From an uncultured bacterium (lineage in GTDB: Bacteria; Bacillota; Clostridia; Lachnospirales; Lachnospiraceae), in assembly GCA_905214955.1 (NCBI GenBank), contig CAJMON010000094.1, forward strand, positions 1 to 10,028: a stretch of 10,028 nt of DNA, given 5' to 3'. Every line of letters starts with the position of its first letter. The first letter of the stretch is position 1. Below are positions 1-7,248 of this stretch, one piece after another. The notes beneath the pieces were generated by a model. The model was given only the letters and a program-made list of their open reading frames with translations. It searched no databases and had not been told where the DNA came from. Position numbers and translations under genes: made by a program.

Positions 1-12
1 ATAGACGCAGTC

Positions 13-525
13 TTGGAATTGCTTAATTCAGGTCCAAGAAAGCGTCCGCACCCCCAAGTTAAATGTCCATCCGGTGCCTGTCCCCGGCAAAAAAATTTGT
101 TCCGGCTGCCGGCTATGCAGTTCATCCGGCAGAGAAGTAAACTGAATTCCTGTACGTATTCGTATCTGTTTAATCTGGATCTGCCCATCGATCATGGCTG
201 CACGCCCTGGCACTGCGCGGATATCCCTTATGTGTTCCATAACACAGAGCTGGTACAGGCAACGCAGGAGCCGGGCGTGACAGAACGGCTGGAAAAAGAA
301 ATTTTTGACAGCGTGATTGCATTTGCCCGAACCGGAAATCCCAATAACAGTGCGATTCCATACTGGCCGGAAAGTACGCCTGAGGAGGAGAGGACCATGG
401 TGTTCGGAAAACAGACAGAGCTTCGCTGTAATTTCGATGAGAAGCTGGTACCGCTGGCAGCAGAACTGATCGGCTCGATTCTGGAAAAAGAGGCAGAAAA
501 GAACCGAGAGAAGGTGCAGCATTGA
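13..525 (+). pseudogene. Carboxylesterase type B, C-terminal remnant
   Basis: This is the last third of a type-B carboxylesterase (alpha/beta hydrolase), a family that hydrolyses carboxylic esters. Esterase-like sequence begins around base 97 with FRLPAMQF and continues through TYSYLFNLDL, then HGCTPWHCADIPYVF (residues 61-75 counted from TTG at 13). There H67 is the likely catalytic histidine. FARTGNPN and the WPE segment near the C-terminus are also typical. Type-B esterases are usually about 500 residues; the oxyanion-hole region, the nucleophilic GxSxG serine and the acidic residue are all absent. The frame is open to base 1, but the translation before residue ~28 does not look like esterase and coincides with a dispersed repeat at 68-95. 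I therefore infer that insertion or recombination at the repeat removed the 5' part. The stop overlaps the start of the next gene. The protein cannot be a working esterase as encoded here. Confidence 0.75.
68..95 (+). repeat. Dispersed short repeat, copy 1
   Basis: The sequence CATCCGGTGCCTGTCCCC, then GGC and a run of seven A, recurs at 9882-9908 in the same orientation with one mismatch (G/A at the sixth base). TGCC and GGCA (77-80 and 86-89) can pair around a TGTCCCC loop. Just upstream, 12-20 and 25-38 can form an imperfect hairpin (CTTGG/CCAAG and AATT/AATT arms), so the non-esterase sequence here looks structured rather than coding. It resembles REP-like or transposon-end sequence, but no transposase is visible. 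The esterase homology starts directly after it. Confidence 0.6.
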
Positions 526-821
526 GGAAGACAAAGAAAGAACGGTACTCCTTCAGTGATGAGGAAAAGAAACAGATCCTGAGTGAGATAGCCTGTTACT
601 TCAGAGAAAATCACGATCTGGAATTGGGGATGATCGGAACCGGCGGGATTTTTGATTTTTTCCTGGATGTGATGGGGGATCATATTTACAATCAGGCGCT
701 GGATGATGCAATAGATTCTTTCAGAATTATGCTGAAAATATGGAAGCGGATTTTTACTCACTGTACAAGGATGTGCGGTAAAAAGCGTACAGAAGAAAGC
801 CCCGGGGAACCGGGGCTTTGA
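522..821 (+). CDS. DUF2164 family protein, frameshifted near its C-terminus
   Basis: This is a small protein of unknown function. Residues 1-67 match what is known of DUF2164: a FSDEEKKQIL start, then YFRENHDLELGMIG, FDFFLDVMGDHIYNQAL and DDAIDSF. Translation probably starts at TTG 522, which overlaps the upstream TGA stop (TTGA) and follows a GAGAGAAGGTG ribosome binding site; the next ATG (630) would remove the conserved N-terminus. After residue 67 the frame looks wrong. From base 722 the other frame reads QNYAENMEADFYSLYKDVR and stops at 779-781, the expected end for this family (86 residues in total), 14 bases before the terminator stem. One extra T in the TTT run at 719-721 would join the two halves. 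As written, the frame runs through the terminator to 821 and gives 99 residues with an atypical tail. It is either a real frameshift or an assembly error. Confidence 0.8.
   Translation: MRKTKKERYSFSDEEKKQILSEIACYFRENHDLELGMIGTGGIFDFFLDVMGDHIYNQALDDAIDSFRIMLKIWKRIFTHCTRMCGKKRTEESPGEPGL
796..819. terminator. Bidirectional Rho-independent terminator
   Basis: A perfect 10-bp stem, AAAGCCCCGG (796-805) and CCGGGGCTTT (810-819), encloses a GGAA loop. T-rich sequence follows on both strands: ATTATTTTT at 822-830 on plus, and a T run after a short gap on minus. It lies between the converging DUF2164 gene and the glycosidase gene, whose stop codon is at 824-826, so it can end both transcripts. Confidence 0.9.
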
Positions 822-823
822 GA

Positions 824-3319
824 TTATTTTTCACTGAGGGGCTCCAGAGTGCAGCTTCCTACGACGGTAAAGGTTTTTCCGACAGCGGTTTCCGTATGAT
901 CCGAATATGTGATTTTCACCGGAGTGTGCCATGGATTATGAATCTGCAGCGGTACACTCTTTTTGTGTGTCGTCAGGCGGAATTGTGAAATGCTTCCGTC
1001 TTTAGAAGAGGCCTCCACGGTATAGCATTTGACAGTATTCATGCGGATAGAAGCATTCCAGCTATTTGGCAGAGCTGAAAACAAATAGAGGACAGGATCT
1101 TCTCCGGGAGCCGGAGCAAAAGCATGACACAGGGCATTGGAAACAGAGGACATCAGATGACCTTGCTTTTGTGCGCCGATGGACTGAGGCCCTTCCCGGA
1201 GTGCCATTCGGTTATCCAGATGGATCATGTACCCGATTCCGGTCAGATCACAAAATTCCTGCTCTGCGGAAGTATTGTCATACATTGCTTTGATGAAGGC
1301 TTCGAAGGCATCGGGATTGCAGCTGCGGGCAACAACTTCCTCGGCAAGATCCAGCGTATCCAGCACCACCTGTCCGTTTTCATCTGTTTTGCTGCGGATG
1401 ATTTCCCGAAGGGTATTTTCTCCGAGCTGTCGGATTCGTTTATCTGTTGTTTCTGGTGTACAGTAGTCATAAAGAAACAGCGGTTCACAAAGATGAGTGG
1501 TATCCATATGACCGAAATGATAAGGCTTTCGACCGTTTACCCAGCACTCGCCTTCCTCCAGTCCGGTTAGAAGGGCATCCGGCGAGGAACTGGTCGGAAT
1601 CGGAGTGATGTCGTTCAGAAATTGTATCCACTCGGTCTGTTTCTTTTGATCCGTATCCAGAAGCTTGGCAGCCCGTATGGCAATGGGCAGTATTCCATGG
1701 ATTGCAGTCAGCTCTGAAACTGTATCGGTCCCTCCCCAGATGGACTCATGGTTATTGCAGTGGTAAATATGAAGCTTTCCGTCCTCCGCCTTTTGAATGA
1801 GCGGCAGATGTGTGTAAAAGTCTGCAATATTTTTCAGGATGGGATATGCCTTGTCCTTCAGATAGGACTCATCCATGGTAAGCTCGTACCGAACCCAAAG
1901 CCAGTAAGCAATTTTTGCTCCGCTGGAAAAAATATGATTGACATAGCCAAAGGGTCCGAATCCCCGCTCTGACCGGTATTCCCCACGGTGAGCGATCCAG
2001 CCAAAGCGAGGGTCAAAGGTATTCCGTCCCTCTGAAAACTTCATGAATTCGCTGCTGCGTTCCTCCCAGAGCTTTTCTTCCCGGTACAGCTGCTGAAATT
2101 CCAACTGCAGTTCTTCGGGAAGCTCCTCGGGACCATTGAACCAGAAAGTCTCCGGAATCCACATTCCTTCGCTGCCCCATTGCTGCACGGCGGCTTTTTC
2201 ATATGCCTTCTTTCCAAAAAAGATCGTATCAACAAGCGGATCGCATAATTCTGTCATTCCGGCAGAAAGAATTGCCGCGTAATAACACGAATTATTATGC
2301 CACCAGTACTGGGATCCCCACATTTTGAAATCTCCGTCTGTCTGGAACAGCAGGCCGCCGTATCGCGGCATAAAGGAGCCTCTTGACGTACAGGCCATCA
2401 GATAGGTGAAATAAAGCAGCTCTTCCGTGATTTTCTGCCCGTATCCGTCCTGGCTTTCCAGAACAATCAGAGGAGCGCGGTCCCAGAAGCTGTGCCACCA
2501 GTCACAGGAATCCTTCCACAGGCCGGTGAAGCTTTGGGAAAGAAGAGCGGACAGGGAAGTCGATTTCGGCTCTTTTGGTTCAAAAGACGCGGCAGAAGCC
2601 AGAATGAATGTCAATGAGTCCCGGAAAGGAGAGAATTCGAGAACCGATTCTGTTTGATTGCGGGAATAGGTGCAGCAGCTGTCAGTCGTCCCTGCCTCTG
2701 TCAGAGAACCACAGAAAAAGGAGCCTTCTGTAAAGTTTTGTCTGAGAGAGATTTTTTGGGGCTCTTCTGAAAGAATCGTTTCCGCCAGCTGGTGTACCTG
2801 GCGCCGGTAGGAAACAGTGCCTCCGGGTTTCAAGGATGGATGTGTATAATTTCTCCTGCCGACAACGTATTGACTCTGATAACGGAGTGCACGCAGATGG
2901 ATGGAAATGGTTTCTTTCTCCTGACGGTTATCGTCGATCGAGAAGAGAAAGGCGTCTTCGTTCATATCGGCACGGCATCGAACCAGAACGCCATTTCCGG
3001 AGATTGTAATTTCCCCTTCATAGACGGAAAGACGGGAAACGGTATTTTCGTCGAAAACCGGATGCTGCATAGAGCCAAACTCAATGTCAGCGAAAGCACA
3101 GCCGCAAGAAAAATCGCTGTCAGTGATGCCTACAGAGCGTGAGGACGAGTTCATGCCAAAAACATCGCAGCGGTTGATCTGAAGGTGAATGGCATTCGGG
3201 GTCAGCCAGATCAGAGACCCCATTCTTCCGTTTCCCAGCGGTAAGCCATGTTCAGGGAGCCTTGCGGCTCCCTGATAGGTCAGATCGGCTAAGGATACAA
3301 TCTGCCTGATTTTATTCAT
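824..3319 (-). CDS. GH95-like six-hairpin glycosidase, cytoplasmic
   Basis: This is an 831-residue glycoside hydrolase of the (alpha/alpha)6-barrel (six-hairpin) kind, related to GH95 and DUF5703-type proteins. It has no signal peptide, so it should act in the cytoplasm on imported oligosaccharide. What can be seen: an N-terminal LPLGNGRMGSLIW motif (26-38), followed by a beta-rich N-terminal domain; the barrel segment MWGSQYWWHNNSCYY (333-347), whose asparagines resemble those of the GH95 active site; NNHESIWGGTDT (522-533), where E525 sits where the GH95 general acid is expected; FGHMDTTHLCEP (602-613); and a C-terminal beta domain opening with YLFSALPNSWN (745-755). GH95 members are alpha-L-fucosidases or alpha-galactosidases, but similarity is too distant to assign a substrate. 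It starts at ATG 3319 after an AAAGGAA site and is the last gene of the transporter operon, 39 bases after the binding-protein stop. Confidence 0.8.
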   Translation of the reverse strand: MNKIRQIVSLADLTYQGAARLPEHGLPLGNGRMGSLIWLTPNAIHLQINRCDVFGMNSSSRSVGITDSDFSCGCAFADIEFGSMQHPVFDENTVSRLSVYEGEITISGNGVLVRCRADMNEDAFLFSIDDNRQEKETISIHLRALRYQSQYVVGRRNYTHPSLKPGGTVSYRRQVHQLAETILSEEPQKISLRQNFTEGSFFCGSLTEAGTTDSCCTYSRNQTESVLEFSPFRDSLTFILASAASFEPKEPKSTSLSALLSQSFTGLWKDSCDWWHSFWDRAPLIVLESQDGYGQKITEELLYFTYLMACTSRGSFMPRYGGLLFQTDGDFKMWGSQYWWHNNSCYYAAILSAGMTELCDPLVDTIFFGKKAYEKAAVQQWGSEGMWIPETFWFNGPEELPEELQLEFQQLYREEKLWEERSSEFMKFSEGRNTFDPRFGWIAHRGEYRSERGFGPFGYVNHIFSSGAKIAYWLWVRYELTMDESYLKDKAYPILKNIADFYTHLPLIQKAEDGKLHIYHCNNHESIWGGTDTVSELTAIHGILPIAIRAAKLLDTDQKKQTEWIQFLNDITPIPTSSSPDALLTGLEEGECWVNGRKPYHFGHMDTTHLCEPLFLYDYCTPETTDKRIRQLGENTLREIIRSKTDENGQVVLDTLDLAEEVVARSCNPDAFEAFIKAMYDNTSAEQEFCDLTGIGYMIHLDNRMALREGPQSIGAQKQGHLMSSVSNALCHAFAPAPGEDPVLYLFSALPNSWNASIRMNTVKCYTVEASSKDGSISQFRLTTHKKSVPLQIHNPWHTPVKITYSDHTETAVGKTFTVVGSCTLEPLSEK

Positions 3320-3358
3320 TGTATCAGTTTCCTTTCTGAAGCTTAAAATTCGAGAGAG

Positions 3359-5083
3359 TTAGTTCTGATTTGCCAGGTAAATATCATAATACTTCTGATA
3401 AATCCGGATATAATCGTTTACACCCATGGATTCCATACGGGAGATGTAGCTGTCCCAATCTTTCTCAACATCCAGATCTCCGGTAATAAACTGCACGGTT
3501 GCCTGGTTTACATAACCTCCTACGGTAGTCGTATATTCGGATACAGCCTTGGCATCTGCCGTTTCCATTGTCAGATTCGGAAGGATGGATTCCAGAGAAG
3601 GAGCATATTCTTCATAGGATTTTGCTGCATGATACAGGATGTATTCCAGATTCTTAGTGGGATCCTTTACCAAGATAGAGCTCTTGAAGGCGGTATCCAG
3701 GCTGTCGATGCAGACGTCAGAAGGCCAGGAGGTATGCTCATAATTTCTTGCATATCCATTTCCGATCCAGTCGTAATCATCAGCTGCAGCCATGGTTTTA
3801 TACTTTGCGGTTTCGCCGGCTACGCTGATGCCATCGTCGACAAAATCCCAGGTCACACCCTTTACACCATACTGCTGTGTCAGGGAGCCTTCCTTTGATG
3901 CCAGCCAATCAAACAGGGCAACAACAATTTCCGGATATTCACAGTTTTTAGAAATAACGCCGCGGCAGGAAGCGAAGTAGCTGATGTTGGATCTGGCAGC
4001 CAGGCGGACACCATCGGGACCCTCAACCGGTACAATGCATTTCCAGTCAGACCAGGTGCCGTCAAGCCCGGCGTCAAAGTTAGCCTTGTCAGCCTGGTTT
4101 CTTCCGGCGGCATGGAGCGCAACCAGATGCTCGTCGCTATTCAGGGTTGCTGCAAACTGTGTGGAGTCCTGGGTAAAGGTCTGCTGATCCAGCAGCCCCT
4201 CCTCATACAGCTTGCTGATATAGGAAAGGGCATTCCGGTATTCATCTTTGATTGGAGCATACTCAACCTGGCCATCCGCGCTGATATTAAATCCGGCGCC
4301 GATGGTGGGGTTTGTATTGCTCAGAGGGTTATTGCACTGAACGAAGGAATTGATCAGCCATACAGTAGGATCGGTGCTCCAACCGCCCAGATAACCAGTC
4401 ATCGGGATTTCATCGTTTACTCCGTTTCCATTGGGGTCCTGTGTCTTTACCTTCACCAGATACTCGTACAGCTCTTCTGTAGTCTCCGGGACATGTCCGT
4501 CATTGAGCTGCTCTACCCAGGGCATGTAGATCCACATTCGGTTCTGATATACGTTGTGGAAGCTTTCAGAGCCGGAACCGAAGCTGTAGATGTGTCCGTC
4601 GTTCATGGTCAGATCAGCTTTCCTGGACAGGCAGACTTCGTTACTTTCGTTCCAGTTTTTGGCATCGGCGAGGTAATCATCCAGCGGGATGATCAGACCC
4701 TGTTCTGCATACAGAGACAACTCAGCCTTTGTCCAGCAGGTGGTAAGGAAGAAATCCGGCAGGCTGTCTGGATCGGTCATCAGCAGGTTCAACTTTGTTT
4801 TTGCTTCATCACCATCCACGTCATAAACGAAATTCAGATGAATATTGGTTTGTTCCTCAATCCAGTCTGTTACATAATTTTCCTGCATGGTTCCGCCGCC
4901 GGTGTTTGTTGCATAGACGAATACATCCAGGGTCAGTTTTTCTTCCAGAGGGAAAGTAACGTCCGCAACAGAGTCAAACCGGAACGGATCTTCTCCGTTC
5001 GCCAGGGCCGGTACAGCAGTCGGGATGGAAGCGCACAGGGCAGCTGCCAGAGAGATGGCGGTTGTTTTTTTCAGTTTTTTCAT
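3359..5083 (-). CDS. Extracellular carbohydrate-binding protein of ABC transporter (LplA/YtcQ-like)
   Basis: This is a 574-residue family-1 solute-binding protein that should capture an oligosaccharide outside the cell and hand it to the two permeases encoded upstream. A basic MKKLKK start and a hydrophobic stretch (7-25) form a Sec signal peptide. After it come features usual for this family: TLDVFVYATNTG, EEQTNIHLNF, DSLPDFFLTT, YAEQGLIIPLDDYL, KTQDPNGNGVNDEIPMTGY (a calcium-loop-like D-N-N-D segment) and FDWLASKEG. The only cysteine in the signal (C17) is preceded by A-A-L and does not fit a lipobox; ALA-NG at 26-30 fits signal peptidase I cleavage instead. Most Gram-positive relatives are lipoproteins, so this is unusual. 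ATG 5083 has an excellent AGGAGG site eight bases upstream. The gene lies 55 bases after permease 2. The ligand cannot be named. Confidence 0.9.
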   Translation of the reverse strand: MKKLKKTTAISLAAALCASIPTAVPALANGEDPFRFDSVADVTFPLEEKLTLDVFVYATNTGGGTMQENYVTDWIEEQTNIHLNFVYDVDGDEAKTKLNLLMTDPDSLPDFFLTTCWTKAELSLYAEQGLIIPLDDYLADAKNWNESNEVCLSRKADLTMNDGHIYSFGSGSESFHNVYQNRMWIYMPWVEQLNDGHVPETTEELYEYLVKVKTQDPNGNGVNDEIPMTGYLGGWSTDPTVWLINSFVQCNNPLSNTNPTIGAGFNISADGQVEYAPIKDEYRNALSYISKLYEEGLLDQQTFTQDSTQFAATLNSDEHLVALHAAGRNQADKANFDAGLDGTWSDWKCIVPVEGPDGVRLAARSNISYFASCRGVISKNCEYPEIVVALFDWLASKEGSLTQQYGVKGVTWDFVDDGISVAGETAKYKTMAAADDYDWIGNGYARNYEHTSWPSDVCIDSLDTAFKSSILVKDPTKNLEYILYHAAKSYEEYAPSLESILPNLTMETADAKAVSEYTTTVGGYVNQATVQFITGDLDVEKDWDSYISRMESMGVNDYIRIYQKYYDIYLANQN

Positions 5084-5107
5084 TTCATTTCCTCCTAAAA
5101 TATATTT

Positions 5108-5119
5108 CGTAAGCTTACG
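5108..5119. repeat. 12-bp perfect palindrome before the binding-protein gene
   Basis: CGTAAGCTTACG lies in the 55-base gap between permease 2 and the binding-protein gene, about 15 bases upstream of the AGGAGG site on the minus strand. It could be a processing or stability element in the polycistronic mRNA or a protein-binding site. The stem is too short, and lacks a T tract, to be a terminator. Confidence 0.4.
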
Positions 5120-5138
5120 CTTCGAGATCAGATAAAAT

Positions 5139-6041
5139 TTATCCCTTTACCGAACCGATCATGACGCCCTTTACAAAGTATTTCTGCAGGAACGGGTAGA
5201 TTATCATGAGGGGCAGGGAGCTTAAAATGATGGTTCCGTATTTCAGCATTTCACTCAAGAATTCATTTTTTGCCAGAAGCTCCAGATCCATTGAAGTGGA
5301 TTTTGAAAAATCAACTTTGGAAAGCAGCAGAATCCGGCGAAGAACCAGCTGAAGGGTATATTTGCTTTCTGAGTTCAGATAAATCATTGCGTTGAAATAT
5401 CCGTTCCAGAGGGAAACCGCGATCCAGAGACACAGGACCGCCATAATCGGTCCGGACAGCGGGAGCACAATTTTGCGGAAAAACTTGAAATCTGAGCAGC
5501 CGTCAATCTGGGCAGCCTCCAGAAGCTCCTTCGGGATGGACTGACTAAAGAAGGTTCGTGCAACAATTACGTTATATGCGCTTACACATCCCGGAAGAAT
5601 CACCGCCCACATCGTGTCGAGCATATGCAGAGACTTGACAAGCAAATAGCTGGGGATCATTCCGCCGGAAAACATCATGGTAAAGACGAAGATTCGGGAA
5701 ATAACAGTCCTTCCGCGGAGATCGTCTCTGGAAAGGGGATAAGCAGCAAATACCGTCATGGTAATGGAAAGAGCCGTGCCAATTACCGTGTATATGATGG
5801 AATTTCTGTAACCAGTCCAGATCTGTTTGTATTCAAACACAGATTGATAGCCGTCCAGTGTGAAATCTACCGGAAGAAAGCGAACCTTTCCGCTCATCAG
5901 TGCATCGCCGGAGCTAAAGGAGCAGCTCACAATATAGATTAGCGGATAAAGTATGGTAATGGCCAGCAGGAGAATGAGGAGTGTTCCCATGGATTCTACC
6001 ACGCGGTCCTGGCTGAGTTTCTTTTTGCTTTTTGTTTTCAT
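5139..6041 (-). CDS. Carbohydrate ABC transporter permease 2 (LplC/YtcP-like)
   Basis: This is a 300-residue inner subunit of a carbohydrate importer (MalG/LplC type, BPD_transp_1 fold). After a basic N-terminus there are about six membrane segments, near residues 17-38, 81-101, 113-133, 143-162, 198-218 and 267-284. The cytoplasmic EAA loop that contacts the ATPase is clear: EAAQIDG at 175-181 and IVLP at 191-194. The C-terminus (YFVKGVMIGSVKG) is typical of this subfamily. I place the start at ATG 6041, which follows GAGGTG with good spacing and lies 10 bases after the permease 1 stop. An in-frame TTG at 6059 would add six residues and overlap the upstream gene, and is less likely. It partners permease 1 and the binding protein. 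Confidence 0.92.
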   Translation of the reverse strand: MKTKSKKKLSQDRVVESMGTLLILLLAITILYPLIYIVSCSFSSGDALMSGKVRFLPVDFTLDGYQSVFEYKQIWTGYRNSIIYTVIGTALSITMTVFAAYPLSRDDLRGRTVISRIFVFTMMFSGGMIPSYLLVKSLHMLDTMWAVILPGCVSAYNVIVARTFFSQSIPKELLEAAQIDGCSDFKFFRKIVLPLSGPIMAVLCLWIAVSLWNGYFNAMIYLNSESKYTLQLVLRRILLLSKVDFSKSTSMDLELLAKNEFLSEMLKYGTIILSSLPLMIIYPFLQKYFVKGVMIGSVKG

Positions 6042-6051
6042 TTTTTTCACC

Positions 6052-6984
6052 TCACACAAATCCGTTTCCGGTCAGCACATCTGCAATTTTATTCACAGTC
6101 AACAGCAAAATCAGTCCAACGACTGACTGGAAAAGTCCGATTGCCGTCGCATAGGAGAAATCCGGGAAGGAGGCCACCAGAGATACCTTGTAGGAATAGG
6201 TACTGATTACTTCCGATGCGGAAATATTGTTCTGGTTCTGCATCGCAAGAACCTTTTCATATCCGACATTCAGAATAGATCCCATATTGAGTATCAGCAT
6301 GATGATAACTGTCGGGGCAATGGAGGGAAGATCGACATGCCAGATCCGCTGCAGCAGCGTTGCACCGTCAATAATTGCAGCTTCGTGAAGCTGAAGGTCA
6401 ACGCCGGAGAGCGCTGCAATGTAGATAATGGCATTGAATCCGACTGTTTGCCAGACACCGCTCCAGACATACAGGGAAGGAAAGGCTTCCGGGTTTGCCA
6501 TCAGATTGGTTCCGAATACTTCATAGACGGTCTTTCCGATAACACCCATTCTGGTATCCAGAATCATTTTCAGGATGCTGACGAAAACAATGGTTGAAAT
6601 AAAGTAAGGACAGTAGGTAATCAGCTGGATGGTCTTTTTCAGACGGATATTTCTGGTATAATTCAGTGCCAGGGCCAAAAGGATGGCACAGGGGGTATTG
6701 ACCAGAATGGAATAGATAGAGAGCGTCAGCGTGTTGATCAGCACTTCCTTAAAATTATAGTTTCTGAAAAATTTCAGAAAATGGTAAAAGCCGTGATCGG
6801 CGGCCCAGGGACTGTGCAGAATTCCCTTGCTGACGGTATAGTCTTTAAAGGCAATAATTATTCCGTACATTGGCCCATAGCAGAAGATGATCAGAAGGGT
6901 AAGCGGCGGCAACAGCATCAGATACAGCTGCCAATGCCCCCTGAAGTACTTAAAAAAAGATAATTGTTTTGGTCGCGATTTCAT
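6052..6984 (-). CDS. Carbohydrate ABC transporter permease 1 (LplB-like)
   Basis: This is a 310-residue membrane subunit of the same importer (MalF/LplB type), first gene of the operon. The N-terminus FFKYFRGHWQLYLMLLPPL (10-28) leads into the first membrane segment (about 19-36), and GPMYGIIIAFKDY follows, as usual for this subfamily. More membrane segments lie near 83-108, 126-142, 172-192, 222-240 and 279-297. The EAA loop reads EAAIIDG (201-207) and VDLP (217-220). It starts at ATG 6984 with a strong AGGAGGT site and ends 10 bases before permease 2. No ATP-binding subunit is encoded alongside, which is normal for LplABC-type loci that borrow a shared ATPase. Confidence 0.93.
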   Translation of the reverse strand: MKSRPKQLSFFKYFRGHWQLYLMLLPPLTLLIIFCYGPMYGIIIAFKDYTVSKGILHSPWAADHGFYHFLKFFRNYNFKEVLINTLTLSIYSILVNTPCAILLALALNYTRNIRLKKTIQLITYCPYFISTIVFVSILKMILDTRMGVIGKTVYEVFGTNLMANPEAFPSLYVWSGVWQTVGFNAIIYIAALSGVDLQLHEAAIIDGATLLQRIWHVDLPSIAPTVIIMLILNMGSILNVGYEKVLAMQNQNNISASEVISTYSYKVSLVASFPDFSYATAIGLFQSVVGLILLLTVNKIADVLTGNGFV

Positions 6985-7006
6985 GAGGACCTCCTTTGCT
7001 GAAGAT

Positions 7007-7020
7007 TGATTCCGTTTTCA
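7007..7020. promoter_or_regulatory. Candidate cre site (CcpA)
   Basis: TGAAAACGGAATCA on the minus strand matches the catabolite-responsive consensus TGWNANCGNTNWCA at all but one position. It would lie just downstream of the expected transcription start of the operon promoter at 7030-7059, a place where CcpA usually represses. The motif is short, so this is a prediction. Confidence 0.45.
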
Positions 7021-7029
7021 TCTGACTTC

Positions 7030-7059
7030 ATTAAAGCACAAAGAGGGGGAAAAGGTAAA
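7030..7059 (-). promoter_or_regulatory. Candidate sigma-A promoter of the transporter-glycosidase operon
   Basis: On the minus strand TTTACC (-35, 7059-7054) and TTTAAT (-10, 7035-7030) are 18 bases apart, with a TGC extended -10 element. The -35 is weak, as expected for an activator-dependent promoter. Transcription would start near 7023 and give a leader of about 40 bases before ATG 6984. An operator-like repeat abuts the -35 box. Confidence 0.45.
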
Positions 7060-7154
7060 TATTCAGTTCCCCGGGCAGGGTATGCCGTTGCAAAGAAGGG
7101 GGGATTTTTGCTTATGAAAGATATTCGTTTCCCTTCGGCGTAATATTCCTTTGC
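7059..7154 (-). promoter_or_regulatory. Three direct-repeat candidate operator half-sites for the AraC-type regulator
   Basis: The 12-base pattern GNAANNGAATAT occurs three times in the same orientation on the minus strand, at 7154-7143, 7132-7121 and 7070-7059. The first two are 22 bases apart (about two helical turns) and the third is 62 bases further on (about six turns). The third touches the -35 box. AraC-family activators commonly bind direct repeats at such spacing and position. Assignment to the neighbouring regulator is inferred. Confidence 0.45.
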
Positions 7155-7185
7155 TGATAATCTGAAAAAACGGATTTGCGGAGGT

Positions 7186-7230
7186 AAATAAACAAACAGC
7201 ACAAAACCGGATACAGAAGGGTTTTGTGCT
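7186..7230 (-). terminator. Rho-independent terminator of the regulator gene
   Basis: AGCACAAAACC and GGTTTTGTGCT (7198-7208 and 7220-7230) form a perfect 11-bp stem with an 11-base loop. On the minus strand it is followed by the T-rich tract GTTTGTTTATTT (7197-7186). It lies 18 bases after the regulator stop codon, so the regulator is transcribed separately from the operon downstream. Confidence 0.88.
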
Positions 7231-7248
7231 GAATCGGAAGTTTGTGTG

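Noticed and set aside
4112..5098. Long plus-strand open frame (328 codons) opposite the binding-protein gene
   Set aside because: Its translation shows no family-like motifs, and the minus strand has a signal peptide, a ribosome binding site and a clear solute-binding protein.
6042..6059. TTG start at 6059 for permease 2, adding six residues
   Set aside because: ATG 6041 has a well-spaced GAGGTG site; the TTG would overlap the permease 1 stop and has no better site.
6981..7202. 73-codon minus-strand open frame between the regulator and permease 1
   Set aside because: It overlaps the regulator terminator tail, the operator repeats and the promoter, and lacks a ribosome binding site and any family resemblance.
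6052..7248. Search for a missing ATPase or extra small gene in the transporter operon
   Set aside because: No Walker A or ABC signature is seen in the window; absence is normal for this transporter class and not a sign of a new system.
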